A stretch of 64,000 bases of DNA. It comes from Massilia timonae CCUG 45783. Its GTDB lineage: Bacteria; Pseudomonadota; Gammaproteobacteria; Burkholderiales; Burkholderiaceae_D. The stretch spans positions 328,858 to 392,857 of the forward strand of contig NZ_JH992925.1 of NCBI RefSeq assembly GCF_000315425.1, written 5' to 3'. Under the pieces are notes generated by a model, which saw only the letters and a program-made list of their open reading frames with translations, did not search any database and was not told the origin of the DNA. A program made the translations under genes and the position numbers. This document shows, piece after piece, positions 17,053-25,507 of this stretch (position 1 is the first letter of the stretch; each line of letters begins with the position of its first letter).

Positions 17053-17081
17053 TTGACGGCATTTACATCCACTTACATTTA
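17053..17081 (+). promoter_or_regulatory. Possible promoter of ligD
   Basis: TTGACG (17053-17058) followed after 17 bases by CATTTA, about 90 bases before the LigD start. The -10 is a weak match, so this is only a candidate. Confidence 0.35.
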
Positions 17082-17171
17082 TCTCAACGACCCCGGTCAG
17101 CGTTCGCTGCCGTACAGTCCCCGACGCGAGGCAGGAATAGGCTGTGATCAATAGGTTCCTGGAGCATCGCC

Positions 17172-19742
17172 ATGCCGGACGCACTGAAAGTCTATAAAGC
17201 CAAGCGCAATTTCTCGATCACGTCGGAGCCGGCCGAAGGCGGCACGCCCGGCGTGGATGCCTTGACCTTCGTTATCCAGAAGCATTGGGCCAGCCGCCTG
17301 CATTACGATTTTCGGCTCGAGCTGGACGGCACCATGAAGAGCTGGGCGGTGCCGAAGGGCCCCAGTTACGACACCCACGACAAGCGGATGGCGGTGCACG
17401 TCGAGGACCACCCGATCTCGTATGCCGATTTCGAAGGAACGATTCCGGCCAAGCAATATGGCGCAGGCAAAGTCATCATCTGGGACAAGGGCACCTGGGA
17501 ACCGCTGGAAGACCCGCACAAGGGCTTCGCCAAGGGCAGCATCAAGTTCGAGATGCACGGCCACAAGATGCGCGGTCGCTGGACCCTGGTGCGCATGAAG
17601 GGCCGCGGCGACGAGAAGCAGGAACCGTGGCTCCTGATCAAGGAGAAGGACGAGTACGCGCGCTCATCCGAGGAATTCTCGCTGGTCGACGAGATGCCGG
17701 ACAGCGTCAAGGACCTGCCGATGCCCGAGCGGGTGCAGCGCAAGGTCGAGGCGCTGCGCGAAGAAGAGGAGGAGGAGCAGGCGCCGGCGTCGAAAAAAAG
17801 AACGCCGGCGAAGAAAAAAGCCGCCGCCAAGCCCAGGGCGGCGCCGGCTTCCGCCCTGGTCGCCTTGCCTGAAAAATTCTCGCCCGAGCTGGCCACGCTG
17901 GTGGACGCGCCGCCGCCCGACCCCGAGAACTGGGTATTCGAGGTCAAGTTCGACGGCTACCGCATGCTGGCGCGCATCGAGGACGGCGCGGTGCGCTTGA
18001 TCACGCGCAATGCCAACGACTGGACCGACAAGCTGTTGCCGCTCAAGGCCGAGCTGGAGCGCATGAAGCTGCCCGACGGCTGGTATGACGGCGAGATCGT
18101 GGTCCACGACGAGAACGGCAAGCCCGATTTCGGCAAGCTGCAGCTGGCCTTCGACGGCAAGCATGCCGAACACATCGAATTCTTCCTGTTCGACGTGCCA
18201 TACTTCGACGGCCACGACCTGCGCGAGCTGCCGCTGGTCGACCGGCGCGGCTTGCTCGAACAGCTGCTCGCGAAGAAGAAGTCGGACAAGGTCCGTTTCT
18301 CGGCCGAGTTCGGCAACAAGCCGGACGAGCTGGTGGTCGCCGCCTGCAAGATCGGGCTGGAAGGCGTGATCGGCAAGCGGCGCGATGCGCGCTATGTGTC
18401 GCGGCGCTCGCCCGACTGGATCAAGCTCAAGTGCGGGCTGCGCCAGGAGTTCGTAATCGGCGGCTTCACCGACCCCAAGGGTTCGCGCACCGGCATCGGC
18501 TCGCTGCTGCTCGGAACGTATGACGAGGAAGGCGTGCTGCGCTACGCGGGCAACGTCGGCTCGGGCTTCAACCATTCCTCGCTGGCCTCGATCGCCAAGC
18601 GGCTGGAAAAGTTGCGCAGCGACGAGAGTCCTTTCCCGCCGCGCGCCGTTCCCGGCCGCAAGCACCACTGGGTCAAGCCGGTGCTGGTGGCCGAGGTCAG
18701 TTTCTCCGAATGGACCAGCGCCGGCGCGGTGCGCCACCCGGTATTCCAGGGCTTGCGCGAAGACAAGCCGGCCAAGGGCATCACACGTGAAAAGGCACAG
18801 CATATGGATGACGCATCCGCGACAGACGCTGCGGACCCTGTGTCGGCGCCGGGCAAGCTGCCGGCGACGATGAAGATCACGAATGGCGACCGCGTGATCG
18901 ACAAGGAGACCGGCGCGACCAAGCTCGACCTGATTCGCTACTACGCGCTGGTCGGCGAGCTCATGATGGAGCACCTGAAGGGGCGTCCGGTATCGCTGGT
19001 GCGCGCGCCCGAGGGCGTGGGCGGCGAACTGTTCTTCCAGAAGCACGCCGACGTGCGCAAGATGCCGGGCCTGCGCCACCTGGATCAGGCGCTCGACCCC
19101 GATCATCCGCCGATGCTCGAAGTGGCGAGCAGGGAAGGCATCCTGTCGTCGGCGCAGTGGAACGTGGTCGAGATCCACACGCAAAACGCGTTCAAGGGCA
19201 GCTACCAGAAGCCGAACCGCATGGTGTTCGACCTCGACCCGGGCGAGGGCGTCGAGTGGCCGGCGATGCAGGAGGCGGCCCAGCTGATGCATGCCTTCCT
19301 CGACGAACTGGGCTTGCCGGCTTTCCTCAAGACCAGCGGCGGCAAGGGCCTGCACGTGGTGGTGCCGATCAAGGGTGGTCACGACTGGGATACGGTGAAG
19401 GCGTTTTCGCAGGCGATCGTGCGCCATATGGCCGACACCTTGCCCGACCGCTTCGCCTTCAAGAGCGGCCCGAAGAACCGGGTCGGCAAGATCTTCATCG
19501 ACTACCTGCGCAACGGGCAGGGCGCGACCACCGTCGCGGCCTGGTCGGCCCGGGTGCGGCCGGGACTCGGGATCTCGGTGCCGCTGCGCTGGGAAGAACT
19601 GGCGGGATTGACGTCGAGCACGCAGTGGACGGTGGCCAATGTGCACACGCGGCTGGACGAAGGCAATGCGCCGTGGGACGGTTATGCCAGGGCCGCGAAG
19701 ACGCTGACCAAAGCGATGAAGGCGCTCGGCTTCGAGCCCTGA
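17172..19742 (+). CDS. ligD: ATP-dependent DNA ligase LigD (phosphoesterase-ligase-polymerase)
   Basis: 856 residues with all three LigD modules. The 3'-phosphoesterase domain (about 15-190) contains HYDFRLEL, SWAVPKGPS and HVEDHPISYADFEG. A Lys/Ala-rich linker (about 195-230) leads to the ligase domain with adenylation Lys259 in FEVKFDGYR, GEIVV and EGVIGKR motifs. The primase-polymerase domain (about 585-850) has catalytic aspartates in FDLDPG (D687, D689) and SGGKGLHVVVP. It seals double-strand breaks in bacterial non-homologous end joining with Ku, encoded at 21680-22753 on the other strand. The ribosome binding site is TGGAGC before ATG 17172. The order PE-ligase-Pol is the usual one in proteobacteria. 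Confidence 0.97.
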   Translation: MPDALKVYKAKRNFSITSEPAEGGTPGVDALTFVIQKHWASRLHYDFRLELDGTMKSWAVPKGPSYDTHDKRMAVHVEDHPISYADFEGTIPAKQYGAGKVIIWDKGTWEPLEDPHKGFAKGSIKFEMHGHKMRGRWTLVRMKGRGDEKQEPWLLIKEKDEYARSSEEFSLVDEMPDSVKDLPMPERVQRKVEALREEEEEEQAPASKKRTPAKKKAAAKPRAAPASALVALPEKFSPELATLVDAPPPDPENWVFEVKFDGYRMLARIEDGAVRLITRNANDWTDKLLPLKAELERMKLPDGWYDGEIVVHDENGKPDFGKLQLAFDGKHAEHIEFFLFDVPYFDGHDLRELPLVDRRGLLEQLLAKKKSDKVRFSAEFGNKPDELVVAACKIGLEGVIGKRRDARYVSRRSPDWIKLKCGLRQEFVIGGFTDPKGSRTGIGSLLLGTYDEEGVLRYAGNVGSGFNHSSLASIAKRLEKLRSDESPFPPRAVPGRKHHWVKPVLVAEVSFSEWTSAGAVRHPVFQGLREDKPAKGITREKAQHMDDASATDAADPVSAPGKLPATMKITNGDRVIDKETGATKLDLIRYYALVGELMMEHLKGRPVSLVRAPEGVGGELFFQKHADVRKMPGLRHLDQALDPDHPPMLEVASREGILSSAQWNVVEIHTQNAFKGSYQKPNRMVFDLDPGEGVEWPAMQEAAQLMHAFLDELGLPAFLKTSGGKGLHVVVPIKGGHDWDTVKAFSQAIVRHMADTLPDRFAFKSGPKNRVGKIFIDYLRNGQGATTVAAWSARVRPGLGISVPLRWEELAGLTSSTQWTVANVHTRLDEGNAPWDGYARAAKTLTKAMKALGFEP

Positions 19743-19744
19743 AT

Positions 19745-19775
19745 AAAAAAAAACCGCCACACCGGAACTGGCGGT
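19745..19775 (-). terminator. Terminator of the catalase gene
   Basis: A 7-bp stem (accgcca / tggcggt, 9-base loop) followed on the minus strand by a run of nine U. It begins 3 bases past the ligD stop, so it sits between the convergent ligD and catalase genes and is polarised for the catalase transcript. Confidence 0.75.
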
Positions 19776-19829
19776 CCGGGTGGCGGCAAGGAGGGAGAAG
19801 CTTGAAGGCTGGTGACGCGTGGTCGAGGC

Positions 19830-21293
19830 TTAGTCGACGTTCCTGCCCAGCGCCTTGAGCGAGGCGCGCACGCCGCGGCCATACGCCGGATCGGCCTGGT
19901 CGAAGTGGCCCAGCTGGCGCTGCAGGATGTCCTCGTCCACCTGGCTCAGCGGGCCGGCCAGGTTGTCGCACAGGTTCTGGCGCGCCTGGGCGTCCATCAG
20001 GCGGAACAGGTTGCCAGCCTGCGTGTAATCGTCTTCCTGGCCGCGGAAGTCGAAGCGGCCGGCATCGCCTTCCAGGGCCAGTTCGCGCTCGCCGTGGCCC
20101 ATGCCGGTGACGCCGGCGCCCACGCTGTTGAGCGTGTAGTAGTTGCGCGCCGCGCCGCCGTTGGCGATCGCCATCGAACCGTCACGCTGGTGGTTGTGGA
20201 CCGGGCAGCGCGGGGCGTTCACCGGCAGGTGCTGGTGGTTGGTGCCGACGCGGTACAGCTGGGCGTCGTGGTAGCCGAACAGGCGGCCCTGCAGCATCTT
20301 GTCGGGCGAGTAGCCCAGGCCCGGCACCACGTTGGCCGGCGAGAAGGCAGCCTGCTCGACCTCGGCGTGGTAGTTCTGCGGGTTGCGGTTCAATTCCAGC
20401 ACGCCGACCGGCTGCACCGGGAAGTCGCCATGCGGCCATACCTTGGTCAGGTCGAACGGATTCCAGCCGGTGCGCGCGCTCCAGGCTTCCAGCTCCTGGA
20501 TGGTCGCGACCTGCACCTGCACGTCCCACTGCGGGAAGTCGTTGGCGGCGATCGCATTGAACAGGTCGCGCTGGGCGTGATCCGGATCGCTGCCGGCGAT
20601 GCGGGTGGCGTCCGCGGCACTCAGGTTCTTGATGCCCTGGCGGGTCTTGAAGTGCCACTTCACGTAGACGCGCTCGCCCTGTTCATTGATCAGGCTATAG
20701 GTGTGGCTGCCGAAGCCGTCCATGTGGCGGTAACCGTCCGGGGTGCCGCGGTCCGAGAACAGGATCGTCACCTGGTGCAGGCTCTCCGGCGCATTGCTCC
20801 AGAAGTCGAACATCATATTGGCCGACTTCAGGTTCGTCTGCGGATCGCGCTTCTGGGTGTGGATGAAGTCCGGGAAGTTGATCGGGTCCTTGATGAAGAA
20901 CACCGGCGTGTTGTTGCCGACCAGGTCCCAGTTGCCTTCCTCGGTATAGAAGCGCAGCGCGAAGCCGCGCGGATCGCGTTCGGTATCGGCGCTGCCTTTT
21001 TCGCCGCCGACGGTCGAGAAGCGCAGGAAGACCGGGGTCTGCTTGCCGACGTGGGCGAACAGGTTCGCTTTCGTCAGCCCGGTGATGTCGTGGGTGACGG
21101 TGAAGCTGCCGTAGGCGCCCGAACCCTTGGCGTGGACGACGCGCTCGGGGATGCGCTCACGGTTGAAGTGCTGCAGCTTTTCGATCAGGTGAAAATCCTG
21201 CAGCAGCAGCGGGCCACGCGGGCCGGCGCTCAACGAATTCTGGTTGTCGGCGAGTGGGATGCCGGAGGCGGTGGTCAGGCGGGGTTGGCTCAT
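19830..21293 (-). CDS. katA: Monofunctional haem catalase
   Basis: 487 residues, the size of small-subunit (clade III) catalases. Catalytic H54 lies in RVVHAKGSGAYG, the distal Asn in LVGNNTPVFF (N127), and the haem-ligand Tyr341 in RLFGYHDAQLYR. It converts hydrogen peroxide to water and oxygen in the cytoplasm. The start at 21293 (MSQPRLTTASG) has GAGGAG seven bases upstream; a further in-frame start would add 10 unlikely residues. A sigma-70-like promoter and an AT-rich palindrome lie upstream and suggest peroxide-responsive activation. It sits between ligD and ku, giving a block devoted to oxidative and DNA damage. Confidence 0.96.
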   Translation of the reverse strand: MSQPRLTTASGIPLADNQNSLSAGPRGPLLLQDFHLIEKLQHFNRERIPERVVHAKGSGAYGSFTVTHDITGLTKANLFAHVGKQTPVFLRFSTVGGEKGSADTERDPRGFALRFYTEEGNWDLVGNNTPVFFIKDPINFPDFIHTQKRDPQTNLKSANMMFDFWSNAPESLHQVTILFSDRGTPDGYRHMDGFGSHTYSLINEQGERVYVKWHFKTRQGIKNLSAADATRIAGSDPDHAQRDLFNAIAANDFPQWDVQVQVATIQELEAWSARTGWNPFDLTKVWPHGDFPVQPVGVLELNRNPQNYHAEVEQAAFSPANVVPGLGYSPDKMLQGRLFGYHDAQLYRVGTNHQHLPVNAPRCPVHNHQRDGSMAIANGGAARNYYTLNSVGAGVTGMGHGERELALEGDAGRFDFRGQEDDYTQAGNLFRLMDAQARQNLCDNLAGPLSQVDEDILQRQLGHFDQADPAYGRGVRASLKALGRNVD

Positions 21294-21331
21294 GCGTAGA
21301 CTCCTCATTGCGTGTGATTTCAATGAGATAG

Positions 21332-21360
21332 ATTCTACGGAGCAATCCTCATAAGTGAAA
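21332..21360 (-). promoter_or_regulatory. Catalase promoter
   Basis: TTTCAC (-35, 21355-21360) and TAGAAT (-10, 21332-21337) with a 17-base spacer, reading leftward into the catalase gene. The start site would lie about 30 bases before the ribosome binding site. Confidence 0.6.
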
Positions 21361-21361
21361 G

Positions 21362-21386
21362 CTATTTGATTTAATTAAATTGATAG
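21362..21386. promoter_or_regulatory. AT-rich palindrome, candidate OxyR-type operator
   Basis: CTAT-N3-ATTTAATTAAAT-N3-ATAG, a 12-base perfect palindrome inside CTAT/ATAG ends, directly abutting the catalase -35. This is the position of a class I activator site, and the ATAG/CTAT tetrads recall OxyR half-sites. Assignment to OxyR is inference. Confidence 0.5.
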
Positions 21387-21443
21387 GTTTTTACAATACA
21401 GCGAAAGAATGAGATGCCGGGAGGCGCCGCCACCTCCCGGGAA

Positions 21444-21677
21444 TCAGTGCCCGTTCTTGAAGATGCCGCGCACGTTCATCGCCATCAGCGCCAGCTGCAG
21501 GGTAATGAGGGCCCAGGCTTCGTCGTGCCAGCCCCACACGATCCACAGCAGGTTACTGAGGATGAACATCCAGAACCCGAACACCCGGCGTTCGGCGCGC
21601 TTGGAGCCGATCAGGAAGGCGGCGTAGAGGCTGACCAGCATCGCCGGCCATTGAAGGAGGTCGATCAGTCCCTCCAT
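21444..21677 (-). CDS. Small inner-membrane protein coupled to ku
   Basis: About 77 residues with two to three predicted membrane segments (LLQWPAMLVSLYAAFLIG, VFGFWMFILSNLLWIVWGW, AWALITLQLALMAMNVRGIF). The layout recalls small half-transporter-like or PnuC/SWEET-like membrane proteins, but no family is claimed. ATG 21677 lies three bases past the Ku stop; a GTG at 21683 would overlap that stop as GTGA. Either way it is translationally linked to ku and probably co-transcribed. Role unknown; catalase lies further downstream on the same strand with its own promoter. Confidence 0.75.
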   Translation of the reverse strand: MEGLIDLLQWPAMLVSLYAAFLIGSKRAERRVFGFWMFILSNLLWIVWGWHDEAWALITLQLALMAMNVRGIFKNGH

Positions 21678-21679
21678 CC

Positions 21680-22753
21680 TCACGCCGCCTTCTTGCGTGC
21701 CGGCGCCTTGGCGGACGCTTTCCTGGCGACCGCTTTCTTCGCCGCCGGCTTGGCCGCGGTCTTGCTCGCCGTAGCCCGCGTCGACTTGGCGGCGCTCGCG
21801 CCCGCACGGCTGCCCGATCCCGCCGTCTTGCGTGCGCGCGGCACGTGGACCTCGTCGTCGTCGTCGTCGCCGGCCGCCGGCTTTTTCGACTTGCGCGGCG
21901 GCGGATCGTCGTCATCGTCGTCGTCATCTTCCAGCGCCGCCGCCAGCGCGGCCCTGGCCGGCTTCTTGCCCAGGCTGGCCTGGAGCAGGGCGACCAGGTC
22001 GATGACCTTGCCGCTCGTGCGTTTTTCTTTCTCGGGCTCGGGCTGGGTGATGGTCTTGGTCTGCCTGGCCTTGATCTTCTTCTTGACCAGGGCCAGCACG
22101 TCCTCGCGGTAGGTGTCGTGGTACTGCTCCGGCGCCCAGTCCTCGCTCATGCCCTCGACCAGCGCCATCGCCATCTTGAGTTCCTTGACGGTGACGGCGG
22201 CGGTCTTGGAGTCGGGCGACGGGATCTTGAGTTCGCCCGCATCGCGCATCTCGTCCGGATAGCGCAGCGTGTTGAGCACGATGGTGTCGCCCACGCACAC
22301 CAGCGCCGCCAGGTGCTGCTTGACGCGGATGACCACGCGCGCGATGCCGATCTTGCCGGCCTCGCGCAGGGTCTCGCGCAGCAGGGCATACACCTTGGCG
22401 CCGCCCTTGCCCGGCGCGAGGTAATACGGCTGGTCGTAGTAGATCAGCGGCACGTCCTCGGCATCCACGAAGGCCTGGATGTCGATGGTCTGCGTCGCTT
22501 CGGGGTTGGCGCGGCGCAGGTCTTCGTCGGACAGGACGACGTACTCGCCGTCTTCATATTCGTAGCCCTTGACGATGTCGTCCCACGCCACCTCCTTGCC
22601 GTTGCCCTTGTTGTAGCGCTTGAAACCGACCGGCGAAAAGTCGCGCCGGTCGAGCATGGTCAGGTCCAGCCCCTTGCTTTCGACCGCGGTATACATATCG
22701 ACCGGAATATGGACCAGCCCGAAACTGATCGCCCCCTTCCACATGCTGCGCAT
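21680..22753 (-). CDS. ku: Non-homologous end joining protein Ku
   Basis: 357 residues. The Ku core spans about 1-260: MRSMWKGAISFGLVHIPV at the start, a beta-barrel region with KGYEYEDGEYVVLSDEDL, and the C-terminal helices with YREDVLALVKKKI. It binds DNA ends as a homodimer and recruits LigD. The C-terminal tail (about 265-357) is unusually long: an acidic run of eight Asp, a second DDDDDE run, and then an Ala/Lys/Arg-rich histone-H1-like segment. Lys-rich Ku tails are known to bind DNA and support bridging; the acidic stretch may modulate this (inference). Start ATG at 22753. It is downstream of the SDR gene by 33 bases. Confidence 0.96.
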   Translation of the reverse strand: MRSMWKGAISFGLVHIPVDMYTAVESKGLDLTMLDRRDFSPVGFKRYNKGNGKEVAWDDIVKGYEYEDGEYVVLSDEDLRRANPEATQTIDIQAFVDAEDVPLIYYDQPYYLAPGKGGAKVYALLRETLREAGKIGIARVVIRVKQHLAALVCVGDTIVLNTLRYPDEMRDAGELKIPSPDSKTAAVTVKELKMAMALVEGMSEDWAPEQYHDTYREDVLALVKKKIKARQTKTITQPEPEKEKRTSGKVIDLVALLQASLGKKPARAALAAALEDDDDDDDDPPPRKSKKPAAGDDDDDEVHVPRARKTAGSGSRAGASAAKSTRATASKTAAKPAAKKAVARKASAKAPARKKAA

Positions 22754-22786
22754 GGATGTCCTCCTTGTCGTTCGCAGGCCGGCCGG

Positions 22787-23752
22787 TCAGCCGACCGAAC
22801 CGGTGATCGGCAGCACGATGCCGGTGATGTAGCCCGAGCACACTGGCGAGGCCAGGAACACATAGGCCGGCGACAGTTCTTCCGGCTGGGCCGGGCGTTT
22901 GTAGTCGGTCTGGGCGCCGAATTCCTTCAGCTGCTCGGGCGGCTGGTCGGCCGGGTTCAGCGGAGTCCAGACCGGGCCCGGCGCCACCGCATTGACGCGG
23001 ATGCCCTGTTCGATCAGGCTCGAGGCGAGCGACATCGTGAAGGCGTGGATCGCGCCCTTGGTGGCCGAATAGTCGAGCAGCTTCTTCGACCCCTGCAGGC
23101 CGGTCACCGAGCCGGTGTTGATGATGGACGCGCCCTGCTTGAGATGCGGCAGGCATGCCTTCGCCATGTGGAAGTAACCGTAGATATTGGTGCGGAAGGT
23201 CTCGTCGAGCCGCTCTTCGGTGATGTCGAGCAGCGAATTCGCATGTTCCTGGAAGGCGGCGTTATTCACCAGCACGTCCAGGCGGCCGAATTCGGCCACG
23301 ACTTTTTCCACTGCCTCGTTGCAGAAGGCGGCGTCCTTGACGTCGCCCGAGATGGTCACGCAGCGGCGGCCCTCGGCCTCGACGCAGCGCCTGGTTTCCT
23401 CGGCGTCTTCGTGTTCGTTCAGGTACATCACGGCCACGTCGGCGCCTTCGCGCGCGAACAGCACCGCGACCGCACGGCCGATGCCGGAGTCGGCGCCGGT
23501 CACGATGGCGCTCATGCCTTCCAGCTTGCCGCTGCCCTTGTAGCCCTCGGCCATGAACTTCGGCTTGAGTTCCATCTGCGCCTCGATGCCGGGCTTGGCC
23601 AGGTGCTGGGCGGGCATTGGCGTCTCGGGCTGGCGCACGCCGGTCTGCACCGCCTCGTCGCGGCTCTCGGCCTTCTGCATGCTGCCATCGATCTGGTCCT
23701 GGCGGTTCTGGATGGCCTTCTGCTTGTTTGCCACGTCGTCCTGCTGTCCCAT
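22787..23752 (-). CDS. SDR-family oxidoreductase, YghA/stress type
   Basis: 321 residues. A 65-residue N-terminal extension (QDDVANKQKAIQNRQDQIDG) precedes a classical short-chain dehydrogenase: TGADSGIGRAVA cofactor motif, NNAAFQ, catalytic Ser in NTGSV and YSATK (Tyr, Lys). The extension and the ELKPKF segment match the general-stress YghA/YdaD-like subgroup. The substrate is unknown, probably an aldehyde or ketone. GGGAGAAG lies four bases before ATG 23752. It runs in the same direction as ku with a 33-base gap and could share its transcript, placing ku in a stress-responsive operon (inference). Confidence 0.92.
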   Translation of the reverse strand: MGQQDDVANKQKAIQNRQDQIDGSMQKAESRDEAVQTGVRQPETPMPAQHLAKPGIEAQMELKPKFMAEGYKGSGKLEGMSAIVTGADSGIGRAVAVLFAREGADVAVMYLNEHEDAEETRRCVEAEGRRCVTISGDVKDAAFCNEAVEKVVAEFGRLDVLVNNAAFQEHANSLLDITEERLDETFRTNIYGYFHMAKACLPHLKQGASIINTGSVTGLQGSKKLLDYSATKGAIHAFTMSLASSLIEQGIRVNAVAPGPVWTPLNPADQPPEQLKEFGAQTDYKRPAQPEELSPAYVFLASPVCSGYITGIVLPITGSVG

Positions 23753-23907
23753 CGTGCTTCTCCCATGAATGTACGTTCGATCTGGAGAGTATTGGACGCG
23801 CGGCGCGGCGCGACGGTGCGGTTCCACACACAGCGCCGCGGTTATGGCACACTCGCGAGGCAAACATGTCGAATCGGTAATGCCAGGAAACGTTTTGGAG
23901 GATGAGA

Positions 23908-25386
23908 ATGGGAGAAGAGGGCGCGCGCGCCGATGAAGTGAACATCGACTACAGCTGCCTGTTCGTGAACCCGGTGGGCCAGCGCCGCGCCGATTTCCAG
24001 AGCGCCTGCGCCGGGGTCTTCGCGCAGTTGCGGGTGGCCTCCGGCGCGACCCAGGCGCGCGGCCTGCTGGAACGCGAGCCGGCCGACCTCGTGGTGCTGG
24101 ACCTCGAACGCTGCGAGCTGGGCATCGACCTGGCGGCCCTGGGCGCCCTGGTGGCCGAACGGGCCGGCAAGCCGATCCTGGTGCTGTGCCCCTTCACCAA
24201 CGCGCGCTGGCTGCCGGCGCTGATGGCCTTCGGCCCGATCGACTATGCGATCGGCCCGCTGCGCGCGCAGCAGACGCGCGCGCTGCTGGACGCGCGCCTG
24301 CGCGCCGGCTTCGCGCGCGCGCCGGCCCCGAGCCCGGCCGAGGAAGCGCTGCAAACGCTGCTGGCGCTGCGCGGCGCCAGCCAGGAGGCGCTGGACCACG
24401 CCGACGACAGCGTGCGCTTCGCCGAGCGCCTGTGCGCGGCCTTGTCGGGCTGGCCGGGCCTGGTGCATGCGGCGCTGTTCCAGCACCGCGACGGCGACCT
24501 GCACCTGGAAGCCGAGCAGGGTGTGGCCGGCCTGCACCTGATGGCGCTGCTCGAGGTCGAGGGCCGCCTGCTGCAGTCGCCGCTGCGCCACGCCTTTCCC
24601 GGCCTGCTGGCCGCCGCCAGCGGCGAGTTCACCCTGCTCGACGCGCCGGAAAAGGCGGGCGAGCCCGAACTGGCGGCCAGCCTGGAGGGCTTCGGCGTGC
24701 GCATGGCGGTCGGCCTGCCGATCCCGGGCCCGGGCCCGGGCGGCCCGCGTGGCTCGCTGTGCCTGATGTTCGACCATGCGCGCGCCTTTTCGCGCGCGCA
24801 GCTGCAGGCGCTGGACGACCTGGCCCAGCTGGCCGCGCATGGCCTGCGCATGGCCGAGGTCACGCGCGAGAACGAGGCCCTGCTGGCGCGCGTGACCCAC
24901 CTGGCCACGACCGACGCCCTGACCGAGGTCGCCAACCGCCGCCACGGCGAACACCTGCTCGAGCAGGAGATCAAGCGCGCCCGCCGTTACCGCCTGCCGC
25001 TGGCGCTGGTGAGTTTCGATATCGACCGCTTCAGCCAGGTCAACGACAGCTTCGGGCATCCGGTCGGCGACATCGTGCTGCGCACCGTGGCCGACACCGC
25101 GCGCGCGCTGCTGCGCGCCAGCGACGTGCTGGTGCGCGCGGGCGGAGAAGAATTCCTGGTGATCGCGCCGCATACCAGCGCGATCGACGGCCTCAGGATG
25201 GCCGAGAAGCTGCGCGCCGCCATCGAACAGGTCGAGATCCCGGGCTGCGACCACGTGACCATCAGCCTGGGGGTGGCCCAGCTGGGCGAGAGCGAGAGCG
25301 GCGACTCGCTCGCGGTGCGGGCCAATGCCGCACTGGCGCGCGCCAAGCGGGCCGGGCGCAACTGCGTGGAACTGGCGATGTCCTGA
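23908..25386 (+). CDS. Diguanylate cyclase (receiver-like, GAF, GGDEF)
   Basis: 492 residues. The N-terminal ~115 residues resemble a receiver (LVVLDLERCE) without the full set of phosphorylation residues, a GAF-like domain covers about 150-310, and a GGDEF domain about 320-490 carries the active signature GGEEF and an upstream RASD, which fits the RxxD inhibitory site five residues before it. It should make cyclic di-GMP. The start at 23908 places GGAGG six bases upstream; the ATG at 23902 would touch the ribosome binding site. It is divergent from the SDR gene across 155 bases. Soluble, no membrane segment. Confidence 0.9.
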   Translation: MGEEGARADEVNIDYSCLFVNPVGQRRADFQSACAGVFAQLRVASGATQARGLLEREPADLVVLDLERCELGIDLAALGALVAERAGKPILVLCPFTNARWLPALMAFGPIDYAIGPLRAQQTRALLDARLRAGFARAPAPSPAEEALQTLLALRGASQEALDHADDSVRFAERLCAALSGWPGLVHAALFQHRDGDLHLEAEQGVAGLHLMALLEVEGRLLQSPLRHAFPGLLAAASGEFTLLDAPEKAGEPELAASLEGFGVRMAVGLPIPGPGPGGPRGSLCLMFDHARAFSRAQLQALDDLAQLAAHGLRMAEVTRENEALLARVTHLATTDALTEVANRRHGEHLLEQEIKRARRYRLPLALVSFDIDRFSQVNDSFGHPVGDIVLRTVADTARALLRASDVLVRAGGEEFLVIAPHTSAIDGLRMAEKLRAAIEQVEIPGCDHVTISLGVAQLGESESGDSLAVRANAALARAKRAGRNCVELAMS

Positions 25387-25507
25387 GGGCGTGCGGCCGG
25401 TGTCGCGCCCATCGCGGCGACCGGACGATCACAAACCGAATATCGATATGCGGTATTTATGCTACGCTAGCGGCCTTTCAAACAGGCAAGACCTCCCAGG
25501 GTAATCC

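Noticed and set aside
21840..21930. gtcgtc-rich tract as a separate repeat element
   Set aside because: It encodes the Asp runs of the Ku tail in frame.
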